Assembly: GCA_003574785.1 (NCBI GenBank) | Contig: QORU01000003.1 | Coordinates: forward strand, 248,001-312,000 | DNA length: 64,000 nucleotides | Direction: 5' to 3' | Source: Taklimakanibacter deserti | GTDB lineage: Bacteria; Pseudomonadota; Alphaproteobacteria; Rhizobiales; Aestuariivirgaceae | Shown here: positions 49,099 through 58,105 of the stretch, in pieces | Numbering within the stretch: the first letter of the stretch is position 1 | How the letters are laid out: every line of letters starts with the position of its first letter | Notes under the pieces: model-generated | What the model was told of the DNA's origin: nothing | Seen by the model: the letters and a program-made list of their open reading frames with translations, nothing else | Database searches by the model: none | Translations under genes and position numbers: made by a program

Positions 49099-52000
49099 TC
49101 AGGCACCCATCGTGTCGGCCATGGCACTTGCCGCGGCGGGCGAATAGTTCCTGTCGAAGATGGCCCGTCCGGCACTTTCGCCGAGCGATCTGTAGCTTTC
49201 CCACTGGTCGTCGTCGAAGAACTGATCGAATGTCGATTGATTAGGAAAACTGGGGTGTGAGAGGGCGTAGTTGCGAACATCCACCGCGATCCTTGGGACG
49301 AGGCTGGCCTTGATAAAGAGAAGCCAACTGACCTTCTCCGGCTGATCGGCGTAGGAAATGCGCGCCAGGGCGGCAAAGGTCTGACTGTCGCGCTTGATCT
49401 GCTGCAGGCCGCCAATCGTCTCGGGGTTGCTGATCAGATCCTTGATCCAATCCGGTATGGCGTCCGGCGCAGCGGCGTCCAGAGCGGCCCATCTTCCCGC
49501 CTCTTGTATTTTCGTGCTCGGATCGAGCCAGAGGAGGTCGGCATTGAAGTCGAGACGCACCTGGCGCATCAGGATGGCGAGGTCGTCCAACGCATAGCGC
49601 TCGTCGCGAGACGCATCGACGGCGATCATGAACGGCAGGCGGCGCCGGATAAGCTCGTAAACGCCGGAATTCTCGAAATGTCCGCCGTCGCTCAAATACC
49701 AGTGTTTCGCCGAAGGTCCTTCAAAGGAGTCGCGCCATTCGTTGAGAAGCCTCGACTGGACCGCAAAGAGAGCGGAAGGAAACGACTTTATGCGCCGCCA
49801 GATATGGGGCGGGTAGCGGCCGGGCCGCTTGCCCGGAGGTATGCCGCTGTCCCACCAATAACCCAGGCGAACATTGAGCAGGCCCAGCAAGAGCGACAGC
49901 GGCAGGCTGCTGACGCGTCCGGCACCGGTGGTGAAGGCCGCCGCGGATATGGCCAGCCAGCGTCCCAGGCTCAATTGCTCGACAGTCGCCTTGTCGCCGT
50001 CGGAGCGGGCGAGGACATGGAACATGTGGGGATCGGGCGCCGCCGGCAGCGCCCGGACGTCGATCACATTGTCTTGCTGATCGGCAACGGGCGGCTGCCA
50101 GAGCGCGTGGTACTGACGACCGACGCTCACGCCCTCAGGCCCGACACACATCGGCAAGCCCTTGTTCTGCCGAAGCTGGCGTCCGGAGACATGATCGACG
50201 GTCTGGTTGATGCAGACATTGATCAGATGCAGCGGTCCGCCATTTTCCTCGGGGTGGTATTTGCCGAACACCACATCGTCGTCCTGGCTCGAAACATGGA
50301 CCGGCACCGGCGGCGTGGTCCCCGTCGGGTGCACGCGCAGATCATTGGAGGCGCCCAGGAAGGTGCGCACCAGCTTTTGCGTGAGATGCTGTTGCAACGA
50401 AGACAGATTGAGGAAGTTCAGGGCCCGGCCAAGCGCCAGCGAGGTGGCAAGCGCCGCCACGACGACCCAGATGCCGACCTGGCGGTCGGTGAATACGGCA
50501 TGCGCGACCACATCGACGGCGAAGAACAGGAGAGTGGCAAGCGTGAAGGCAAGCACGTTGACGGTGATCTTGCTTGCCAGCCGTCCGGTCGTCGGATTGA
50601 CGAGGTCAGGGATCATGGTGATGGCGAGCTTGCGGACAAAGGGCAGGAACGGCGCGCCCACCAGGGCGGCTGCTCCCATGGCGGGCCCGACCGACAGGAT
50701 CGACGCCTTGCGTGCGAGCGAATCGACGATGACGAAAGCCACCATGCCTGCGAATATCAGCAGGAACGTGCCGAGCGTGCGGGTCAGGCGGTTGCGGTGG
50801 AGGGTTGCCGAAGCGAGATCGGGATCGCCGGGTGGGTCGCCCCAGCGAACGACGTCCTGCCAGAGCCAGCCTACCAACAGCACGGCTATCGCCAGCAGCC
50901 CCAGAATTTCGACCCGGGCAATGCCGATGGCGGCCACCGCGCAGGCGAGAAGCACGAACCACACCAGCACCGCAAAAGCGGAATAGGGTCGCTGCGCGCG
51001 AGGTCTGGGCGTCAGCCAATAGGCGACGGCAAGCGGCAGCACGGCCAATACGAGCACGAGCGCCGCCACCCACCACCATGGCGAGACGGTAAACCCGCCG
51101 ATCGTCCAATCGGCGGGACCTGAGGTGAATATCCAATCGGATAGAAATCTGAGGCCGCCCAACAGGCCGAGGAGGAGCGTGCCGATACAGAAGTAGACGG
51201 CGACGAAATTCCGGGCGAGCACCGCGAGATTCGCTTCGAGATCGGATCGTCCGGCCCCGCCGAGATAGTTCGCATTCCGCCGCAGCCACCAGATCTCGGC
51301 CGAACGCGGGTTGGCGAGGATCGCCTCGATGCGCCCGACCTTGTCGAAGACCAGCGGGGCAATCTGGGTATAGAGACGGCCGAGAAATCCACCGGCATAG
51401 CCGCCGCCCGAGACGGTCGAGAGAAAATCCACCCGGCGGAGGATTTTTGTCGCGGCAAGCGCTTGCAGCATGCCGAGACAGTAGGTGGCGCTGCGGATGC
51501 CACCGCCGGAGAGCGCCAGACCGACGCTGTCCTCCGGCAAGCTCGTTGGCTGATAGCGGTCGGAAACCAGGTTTTCCGCGAGCATGGCACGCCGCTGCTG
51601 AACTGCGGTCGCCTCGCGCTGCTCGAGCTCGCTCGGATAGATGGCGGAGTCGGCAATGATCGTATCCGCCGCCTTCTCGGCGATCATGAACACCGGCGTC
51701 ACGATGAAATAGCCGGGTATTCTCGGGAAGACCGAGGCGTCGACGACGCGCAGGTTGTTGACGCCGTGGACCCGGAAGCGGCTGTCCAGCACGGCACCTC
51801 TGTCGTTCAAGAGCGCCGCATCGGCTTGCCAGGGATCGGGCCCGATCCGGCATGTGCCGCAGGCATGATGGCCCCATGCCTCGTCCTGCACCCACTTCTC
51901 GAGATCCGCCGAACCATCCGCGAGTTTAGGACCCGGCTGTACTTCCGCCTTCATCGCCTTGATCTTGGCGTTGATTGCACGCATCCGTCCGATCGCGTCG

Positions 52001-53742
52001 CACAGGGCCTGGGTATCGGCCTCCTGGCGCGCTGAATCCTTGCTGAAGGAGTTGAAGTTGATCTCAGGCGTGTCGAAAGGATCGCCGGTGCGCAGGCTTA
52101 CGCTGCCGCGATTGTTGTCGGTGTAGGCCTTGAGGATGACCCAGGTCCACAGATTGCGCTGCTCGGTATCGGCGCCCATCGTTCGCCTGAGCAACTCTTT
52201 CGACCAGTTCCAATAATAGCCGCGAAAGGCGGCAGGGACGCCGAACACGAAGAGGTCCGGCTTGCTCTTGCTGCTGGCGAAGGGTGACGCCAGCATCATC
52301 GCCAAGGCCCCGCCATTCGTGGCATAAAGCCCGGTCTTGTCCGCGAGCCACTGCTTGCGGACCGGATCCGCGGCATCACCGGGCGTGAAGCTCGCGTCCT
52401 TCAGGGTGACGAACTCCGTCTTCATCTCGGAGACCACGCTGACCTCATAGCGGTCCTGAAGATTGGCGCCCACACCCGGCAGGTCGACCAGCGGTGCAAT
52501 GCCGAGTTCTCGCAGCTTTCGGGCATCGCCAATGCCGCTCAGCATCAGCAGCTGAGGAGTGTTGAACGATCCGCCGGAAACGATGACCTCGCGGCGGGCA
52601 AAATATTGCACCATTCGCGGCGGGCCGGCCTGCTTGGACTTCGGGCTCGCGCGGTACAGGAAGGGCTCATGCGCGACTTCCACGCCGACCGCCCGCGGCA
52701 CCGAATCCTTCCTGTCCTTTTCGAAGAGAATGCGAGTGGCATGGGCGCCCGTCACGATCACCAGACGGCCGGGATGCTCCGCGGCGACCTTGAGCAGCCA
52801 TTCGCGCAAGCCGGAGCGCTGCTTGCCGCTGGTTCCGATCGAGATCAGCGAGAGGTGGGGGCGGGGATCCGCCTCGCCATCGGTTTGCGCTCCCGTCCTG
52901 CTGGTGCGCACATTCGGATCGAGAAATTGTATGATCTGGAGGCGGGCGACGGCCCGTTTCAGAAGCGATCGCTCGCCCTTGCCGGCGAGCGCCGACCAGA
53001 TGATATCGCGCAACAGGCCGAGGAAGGTGCGGTCCCCACGCGCGATCCCCGCGATCACCAGGGGATCGATGAAGCTCGTCGGCTGCCACCCCTTGAAGCC
53101 ATGACCGTTCGGATCGAGCTCGATCCTCGGATTGATGTAGGCGGCGACGGCTTGCACCAGGCGCAGGATGCCGCCGAGGATGCGGCCGAGAAAGCCCTTG
53201 TAGACGGCATAATAGAGACAATTCTCCAGCTTCGGAAAATAGCCTTGCATATTCTCCGAGCGCCACGATTCGTCACCGGTCAGCTGGGCGATCTCGTCCC
53301 AATCGGAATCATTGGGTCGTATCATGATCATCGCATGGTGCGATGTGCATCCGCCAAGGGCGGCGGCGCGCGGATAGAAGATGCCGCCCTTTCCCTCGCC
53401 GCCATTGGCCGAAGGATCCCTTGCCGCCTGATACTTGCTGTCCCGCTCCTGGCGCTGATCGTCGTCATAGTGCCGGACGGAGAATTCCCAGCTGGTTGCC
53501 GGATCCTCGGTGGCGGCGCCATTATAGGCGGGCACCTGGTAGACCTCGGGCACATCGCTCTTTTCCGGATCGAGACCGGCCTCGATGACGAGAACGCGCC
53601 GGCCGCTCAAGGCGAGGCGCGCCGCCAACGGCCCGCCGCCGGCTCCTGAGCCCACCACAATGTAATCGAATGGCGTCGTGCCGGGAGAAGTAGCCGGGTC
53701 GGCGGCCGGATTCGGTTCAACCTGCTGAGAGTCCAATGCCAT
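49099..53742 (-). CDS. GMC oxidoreductase-patatin-like phospholipase fusion
   Basis: A 1547-residue two-enzyme protein. Residues ~25-700 are a GMC flavoenzyme: FAD loop VVGSGAGGGPLAARLAL (30s), YPRAAALGGCTSHHAMIMI, SGGSFNTPQLLMLSGIG and a C-terminal active-site region WGHHACGTCRIGPD (623-636). Residues ~735-1500 are patatin-like: oxyanion hole ALSGGGIRSATYCLGM (746-750 core), nucleophile Ser778 in FLSTVSGGGYAGGF, and dyad Asp1352 in YLSDGGHFENSGVYEL. About seven transmembrane helices (845-1108) are inserted between Ser and Asp, so it is membrane-bound. The frame is unbroken throughout. It follows the di-haem cytochrome gene by 29 bases. Confidence 0.85.
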   Translation of the reverse strand: MALDSQQVEPNPAADPATSPGTTPFDYIVVGSGAGGGPLAARLALSGRRVLVIEAGLDPEKSDVPEVYQVPAYNGAATEDPATSWEFSVRHYDDDQRQERDSKYQAARDPSANGGEGKGGIFYPRAAALGGCTSHHAMIMIRPNDSDWDEIAQLTGDESWRSENMQGYFPKLENCLYYAVYKGFLGRILGGILRLVQAVAAYINPRIELDPNGHGFKGWQPTSFIDPLVIAGIARGDRTFLGLLRDIIWSALAGKGERSLLKRAVARLQIIQFLDPNVRTSRTGAQTDGEADPRPHLSLISIGTSGKQRSGLREWLLKVAAEHPGRLVIVTGAHATRILFEKDRKDSVPRAVGVEVAHEPFLYRASPKSKQAGPPRMVQYFARREVIVSGGSFNTPQLLMLSGIGDARKLRELGIAPLVDLPGVGANLQDRYEVSVVSEMKTEFVTLKDASFTPGDAADPVRKQWLADKTGLYATNGGALAMMLASPFASSKSKPDLFVFGVPAAFRGYYWNWSKELLRRTMGADTEQRNLWTWVILKAYTDNNRGSVSLRTGDPFDTPEINFNSFSKDSARQEADTQALCDAIGRMRAINAKIKAMKAEVQPGPKLADGSADLEKWVQDEAWGHHACGTCRIGPDPWQADAALLNDRGAVLDSRFRVHGVNNLRVVDASVFPRIPGYFIVTPVFMIAEKAADTIIADSAIYPSELEQREATAVQQRRAMLAENLVSDRYQPTSLPEDSVGLALSGGGIRSATYCLGMLQALAATKILRRVDFLSTVSGGGYAGGFLGRLYTQIAPLVFDKVGRIEAILANPRSAEIWWLRRNANYLGGAGRSDLEANLAVLARNFVAVYFCIGTLLLGLLGGLRFLSDWIFTSGPADWTIGGFTVSPWWWVAALVLVLAVLPLAVAYWLTPRPRAQRPYSAFAVLVWFVLLACAVAAIGIARVEILGLLAIAVLLVGWLWQDVVRWGDPPGDPDLASATLHRNRLTRTLGTFLLIFAGMVAFVIVDSLARKASILSVGPAMGAAALVGAPFLPFVRKLAITMIPDLVNPTTGRLASKITVNVLAFTLATLLFFAVDVVAHAVFTDRQVGIWVVVAALATSLALGRALNFLNLSSLQQHLTQKLVRTFLGASNDLRVHPTGTTPPVPVHVSSQDDDVVFGKYHPEENGGPLHLINVCINQTVDHVSGRQLRQNKGLPMCVGPEGVSVGRQYHALWQPPVADQQDNVIDVRALPAAPDPHMFHVLARSDGDKATVEQLSLGRWLAISAAAFTTGAGRVSSLPLSLLLGLLNVRLGYWWDSGIPPGKRPGRYPPHIWRRIKSFPSALFAVQSRLLNEWRDSFEGPSAKHWYLSDGGHFENSGVYELIRRRLPFMIAVDASRDERYALDDLAILMRQVRLDFNADLLWLDPSTKIQEAGRWAALDAAAPDAIPDWIKDLISNPETIGGLQQIKRDSQTFAALARISYADQPEKVSWLLFIKASLVPRIAVDVRNYALSHPSFPNQSTFDQFFDDDQWESYRSLGESAGRAIFDRNYSPAAASAMADTMGA

Positions 53743-53771
53743 CGCCCAGGTTCATCTCCAGCGTTGAGGGA

Positions 53772-56700
53772 TCAAAGGGTTTTCAGGAATGCCTTGAGCT
53801 GCTTCTTTTCTTCATCCGTCAGCGCTTCGGCAAACCAATGACCGCGATCCAATACGAAGTCGGGACATTTGCTCGCCCTGAGCAGGGGGACGGCGGCTTC
53901 CGTTTCGAAGGCCTTGAGTGCTTCCCCGTCCGAAAGCTGCTCCTTGCGAATGCGCAGGATGCCGCGGGTCACGCCGAAGGCGGCCTCGAGCAGATCGCCG
54001 CGCGCCGCTTCCGGATTGAGATTCATGAGCAGATTGACCGGCGTGCCCTTGGGCAGCGGCCCGATATTGAGGTCGCCGAGCCTCCCGTTCACGAAGGCGT
54101 TGGCCTGCATGCCGGCGAAAGCGGCGAGGCCTGCCAGCACGACAAACAGCACAGGAGCGGTCCAGCGCCTCTGCGGCAGCAGCCAAAGCAACAGCGCCGC
54201 CACCGCCGCGATCCCCGGCACCAGCCAGAGCCAGGGATAGACCGAATCGACGCGGCTATAGCGCAAGAGGACCGCAATGAGGACGGCGATGAGGGCTAAG
54301 GCGAAGCCGGCATGGCGCTGACGGGCGACGAGGGCAAGAACAAGTGCCGCGAGGCCCAATCCGATCCAAAGATAGGTGGTGAGGACGTTTGTCAGGAACG
54401 GGCCGAGCATGCTTTCGGCGAGCGGGCGGATGAAGTTGGCGGGAAAATCGAACCCGGTCGCCTCGGTCGTGCGGTAGATGAAGCCTTGGTCGCCTCCGGC
54501 CAGGTCCTTGTGGTCCCAGCGCAGATCGCCGGGCCGATCGTTGGCGCTCGGGATGCGCCTGGCTTTCCACAGGATCTTGTCGATGCCGTCCTCGAAGGCC
54601 CGCAAGCGGCCGGCGATCGAAGGATCATGCGTATACTCGCCGAGCGCGTTGTTGTGGAGGAAAGGCGCCGTCGCCCACAGGCTGATGAGCGATGCCGGAC
54701 GATAATAGCCAGGTCCCCCCGCGGGTGGATAATAGACATCGTTATTGCCCCAGGCATCGACAGGCTTGCCGGAATAGGGGTTGAAGAAACGCACCGGTCC
54801 CACCGCCGGCAGGTTCTTGTAGGTTTCGGACGAGAAATTGTCCCACATCTGCCCGCGCATGGCGTTGGTGGCGACGGCGCGCGCGGAGTTGGTCCCGACC
54901 AGGGTTACCGGCACCCGAATGTCGGTGGAGAGGAAGTTATCCTTGATGAAAGGGTCGGGAACGCTCGCTGCGCCGGCGAGGGCGGCGATCTGTTTCACAT
55001 AGCCGCCATAGGCGGTACTCTTGGTGAACTCCGTCCAGTCGGCGTAATCCATGGGCAAGGTCAGGCTCGCCTGTCCCGTCGCGGCTGAAGCGTGCTGGCG
55101 CCAATCGCGCGAGAAGCGGAGCTCGAATCCGGACGGCTGCTTGCTCGAATGACAGACGGCGCAATTCTGGACGAAGACAGCCCGCCCTTTGCTCGACAGA
55201 TCGCGCTCGGCATCGATCATGGGCCTGCCGATCACGGTGTCGGCAAGATACATGGGCGAAGCCACGTTGCCCCCGGTATTCTTGTCCTTATGGGTGAAGA
55301 ATGCGGCGAGATACGGAATGCGATAGCGCTCCGCCGTCCGCCAGTAGACGGAGTTCTTGAGCAGCGTCGAGACCGTGAACGGCCGTTGCGGCTTGAAGCC
55401 GATCACCGTGTTGTGGAGGCGCTTCCATTCCTCGGAATAGGTGCCGATATTGACATAGACGCGCGACAGCGCCCCGAAGACGCCGATGCTGTCGGAGCCG
55501 TCGACGAGGACGCGCGGCGTATGCCGCGGATTTGCCTTGGGCTGCGGATCCTCGACATGCGGCACCATGAGGTTGGATGCGCTCTGCTCTTCGGGCGGAT
55601 TCGCCAGCGCCCGATCCAGGCGCGCCGGCACATCGAAGATCGCCGTGATGGTGTTGGAGTTGTTGATGTGGTCGGTGCTGACGAGCGATGTGTCGATGGT
55701 CCCCGGTTGCTGGCTGGCCAGGAACTGATACAGAAAACTGTGCGGCTTTTTCAAATTCGTGAAGGTCTTGACCGGCGTCCAATATTGATCGCCGATGACG
55801 CTCGACAGGTCGGACCATTCCGGGGCCTCGACATTGGCCGGAGGGCTGAGAGGATGCGGCCCGACATGGCAGAAGCCGCATGACATGCTGACCCGGAACG
55901 GGCGCACGAGCTTGGGATCGGCATTGATCGAGGATTCGGTGTAATAGGCATCTCCCGCCGCCTGCTCGACGCGCTGGTTCCAATAGTCGCGCGCGTCCCG
56001 GGCAGCGGGCGTGTTTCCGAAGAAATCCGGATTGGGGAACAGCCGCAATCCGACGATGCCCGAAGGATAGCCGTAGATCGTGGTGTCGAGGCCGTCATCG
56101 GCGAGCTGCGCCAGGACCTGCTTGTATTTTTCGGGCTCGCCTGGCGTGAACAGCTCGCGGCCGGCGTGATTTGGCGGCAGCGCCGGGCGGACGACCGGCT
56201 CGGTCTTGCCGGCGTCGATATCATTGTCAGCCTGCTGCAGCCGGATCTTGTCGCCGTCGGCCTGGTCGAGATAGAGGCCTAGCACCTTCTTGTCGGTCCG
56301 CGCTTTCATTCCCGGCTGGTTGATGAGGCCTGAGTCCTTGAAGCGGCTGCCGCGCTGGCGCGAATCCATGAGAATGAGGAAATCGGCGAGGCCATAGCCA
56401 TGCTGCTGCACCCACCCCCAGAAGACCTCATTGCCTTCGCCCCACAGGAGCCAGGTGTTCTTGCCGCGAATGGCATTGCGCGCTTCAGGTGAGACCTTGT
56501 TGTCCGCGTCACGATAGTTGAACGGCCTCAATCCGCCGGGCGTGCCGTCGGACACCCGGTCGACCTGGCTGAAGAGATCGCGCTGCTCGGACGGAAAACA
56601 CTGCTCGTTGCGTTTGCTGATGGGTGTTCCGGCCTCGGTCATGCCGCCTTGCGCTTCATCCGGCGGCGCGGACACGTCGAGCTGATCGGGGGCGCTGTCC

Positions 56701-56870
56701 CAGCCCGGCTGCGTGGCCGGCGGCAGCGATGCGGCGGGATAGGCGTTTTCCTCCGCCGCTGCCACAGAAGACGCAGCGAGGATGCCCGCCAATGCCAGGG
56801 TCATGATGGATGCTCGCAAGGCGATGGTCGAAAGAGCGCGCAGACTTCTCGACATGATCAGGTGAGGCAC
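53772..56870 (-). CDS. Exported di-haem cytochrome c with C-terminal membrane anchor
   Basis: A 1032-residue periplasmic protein. N-terminal signal peptide (helix at ~20-40), two haem sites MSCGFCHVGPHP (CXXCH 331-335) and QNCAVCHSSKQP (570-574), and a distal APFLHNNALGEY motif near 735, as in di-haem peroxidase/MauG/RoxA-like proteins. Four transmembrane helices (~833-922) then anchor a second periplasmic part ending AEALTDEEKKQLKAFLKTL. The start is the GTG at 56870, preceded by GGGAGGA; an ATG 15 bases on is possible. It is the first gene of the operon with the GMC-patatin fusion and probably takes its electrons. Confidence 0.82.
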   Translation of the reverse strand: MPHLIMSRSLRALSTIALRASIMTLALAGILAASSVAAAEENAYPAASLPPATQPGWDSAPDQLDVSAPPDEAQGGMTEAGTPISKRNEQCFPSEQRDLFSQVDRVSDGTPGGLRPFNYRDADNKVSPEARNAIRGKNTWLLWGEGNEVFWGWVQQHGYGLADFLILMDSRQRGSRFKDSGLINQPGMKARTDKKVLGLYLDQADGDKIRLQQADNDIDAGKTEPVVRPALPPNHAGRELFTPGEPEKYKQVLAQLADDGLDTTIYGYPSGIVGLRLFPNPDFFGNTPAARDARDYWNQRVEQAAGDAYYTESSINADPKLVRPFRVSMSCGFCHVGPHPLSPPANVEAPEWSDLSSVIGDQYWTPVKTFTNLKKPHSFLYQFLASQQPGTIDTSLVSTDHINNSNTITAIFDVPARLDRALANPPEEQSASNLMVPHVEDPQPKANPRHTPRVLVDGSDSIGVFGALSRVYVNIGTYSEEWKRLHNTVIGFKPQRPFTVSTLLKNSVYWRTAERYRIPYLAAFFTHKDKNTGGNVASPMYLADTVIGRPMIDAERDLSSKGRAVFVQNCAVCHSSKQPSGFELRFSRDWRQHASAATGQASLTLPMDYADWTEFTKSTAYGGYVKQIAALAGAASVPDPFIKDNFLSTDIRVPVTLVGTNSARAVATNAMRGQMWDNFSSETYKNLPAVGPVRFFNPYSGKPVDAWGNNDVYYPPAGGPGYYRPASLISLWATAPFLHNNALGEYTHDPSIAGRLRAFEDGIDKILWKARRIPSANDRPGDLRWDHKDLAGGDQGFIYRTTEATGFDFPANFIRPLAESMLGPFLTNVLTTYLWIGLGLAALVLALVARQRHAGFALALIAVLIAVLLRYSRVDSVYPWLWLVPGIAAVAALLLWLLPQRRWTAPVLFVVLAGLAAFAGMQANAFVNGRLGDLNIGPLPKGTPVNLLMNLNPEAARGDLLEAAFGVTRGILRIRKEQLSDGEALKAFETEAAVPLLRASKCPDFVLDRGHWFAEALTDEEKKQLKAFLKTL

Positions 56871-57236
56871 CGCGAATCCTCCCGAAGAAAGAATATCGTT
56901 GGCACATATCGCCATCAGGTAATGTGAGATTCGTCACAACGCCGATGGCACGACAGACCACATCACGCCCGGCCAGGCTGGCGCCGGCACATTCTCATGA
57001 CAAAACAGAATTATGCCCGAACTTGCGGTGTTACACATCCCTTAAAAAGGGACGCCGCGCGTCGCCGCGCGTTTCACTGCGCCACAAGAGCACGATCGTT
57101 GCCGTGTTGTCCAAGAGGTGTGCACCCGCGTCTCATGCCGAATGCGAGACGTTGCTACCTGCCAACGCAATTGATGAAAAAATGAAGCTTTTTGGAACAG
57201 TTTCCAGTCGACACTTGTGTCTCCTGGCGCCGGGCC
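56871..57236. other. 366-base gap upstream of the di-haem cytochrome operon
   Basis: Must carry the promoter of the leftward operon. Seen: the GGGAGGA ribosome-binding site just upstream of 56870, a small TCCCTT-AAA-AAGGGA hairpin at 57038-57052, and a moderately AT-rich patch. No coding frame is convincing. Confidence 0.4.
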
Positions 57237-57995
57237 TCAGTGCAAGAGCACGCCGCCGTCGACGACGAGATCGACGCCGGTGATGAAGCCTGCCCCGTCG
57301 GAGAGCAGAAAGAGCGCGGCATTGGCCATGTCATCGGCGGTGCCGATGCGCTTCAACGGCACGAAATCGGCGACCTGGCGGCGGATCTCGTCAGTGTCCC
57401 AGCGCGCCTGCAGCGGCGTCAGCGTCGGGCCCGGACAGACGCAGTTGGAGCGGATGCCATCGGCGGCGAGCTGCATCGCGAGCGAGCGCGACATGGCGGA
57501 GACGGCGGCCTTCGATGCCTGATAGGCGTCCTGCGGCTTGAGGTCGCCGCGCATCCATTGGATGGTGGAGAAATGGACCATGGCGCTGCCCTTGCTCTTG
57601 CGCATGAAGGGCGCCGCGGCGCGGCTCGTCAGCACCATGCTCTTGAGATTGATGTCCATCACCTCGTCCCAGACCTCGAGGTTCATATCGAGCAGCGACT
57701 TGTCGCGCCCGAACCACAGGACGCCCGCGACATTGGCGAGATAGTCGAGCCGCCCACTGCGCTCATAGGCGGCGGCGACCGTCTGCTCGACAAAGGCAGC
57801 GTCGCGCAGATCGCCCTGCGCGTAGGCGATGAGCGATCCCGCCGCCTTGAGGCTGTCGGGGCAGGGCTTCACGTCGATGGCGGTGACCGCCGCCCCGGCT
57901 TTGGCCAAAGCGAGCGCGATGGCTTCGCCCATGCCGCCCCCAGCACCCGTCACGATGGCGGCTCGCTTCGAGAAGTCATAGCTTGGTGCTGGCAT
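57237..57995 (-). CDS. Short-chain dehydrogenase/reductase
   Basis: A 252-residue classical SDR: cofactor loop VTGAGGGMGEAIALALAKAG with the Asp of AIDVKP that favours NAD, ANVAGVLWFG in place of NNAG, catalytic Ser in VHFSTIQWMRGDL and Tyr-Lys in DAYQASKAAV, and CPGPTLTPLQARW. A good GGAAGGA site precedes the ATG at 57995. Divergent from the aldehyde dehydrogenase with a 110-base region between, so both are likely under the XRE-cupin regulator of the cluster. Confidence 0.9.
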   Translation of the reverse strand: MPAPSYDFSKRAAIVTGAGGGMGEAIALALAKAGAAVTAIDVKPCPDSLKAAGSLIAYAQGDLRDAAFVEQTVAAAYERSGRLDYLANVAGVLWFGRDKSLLDMNLEVWDEVMDINLKSMVLTSRAAAPFMRKSKGSAMVHFSTIQWMRGDLKPQDAYQASKAAVSAMSRSLAMQLAADGIRSNCVCPGPTLTPLQARWDTDEIRRQVADFVPLKRIGTADDMANAALFLLSDGAGFITGVDLVVDGGVLLH

Positions 57996-58105
57996 CAGGG
58001 GTTTCCTTCCGGTTTTATGGCGTCGATCGCTTAATACGAAAAAATTTTCCATTTTCGATAATTCATGTAAGCTGCCGCCGTCAATGGCTTTCGGAAAGGG
58101 CAGCA
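57996..58105. promoter_or_regulatory. Divergent promoter with CGAAAA/TTTTCG dyad
   Basis: CGAAAA (58037-58042) and TTTTCG (58052-58057) make an inverted repeat inside an AT-rich stretch, midway between the SDR and aldehyde dehydrogenase starts. A related TTTCCAAA/TTTGGAAA dyad is at 60922-60955. Both share the string TTTTCCA, consistent with sites for one regulator. Confidence 0.45.

Noticed and set aside
49099..53742. Sequencing-error fusion of two genes.
   Set aside because: No stop codon or frame shift is needed to join the halves and the linker (about 695-735) is a normal hydrophilic stretch; assembly error cannot be wholly excluded from one sequence.
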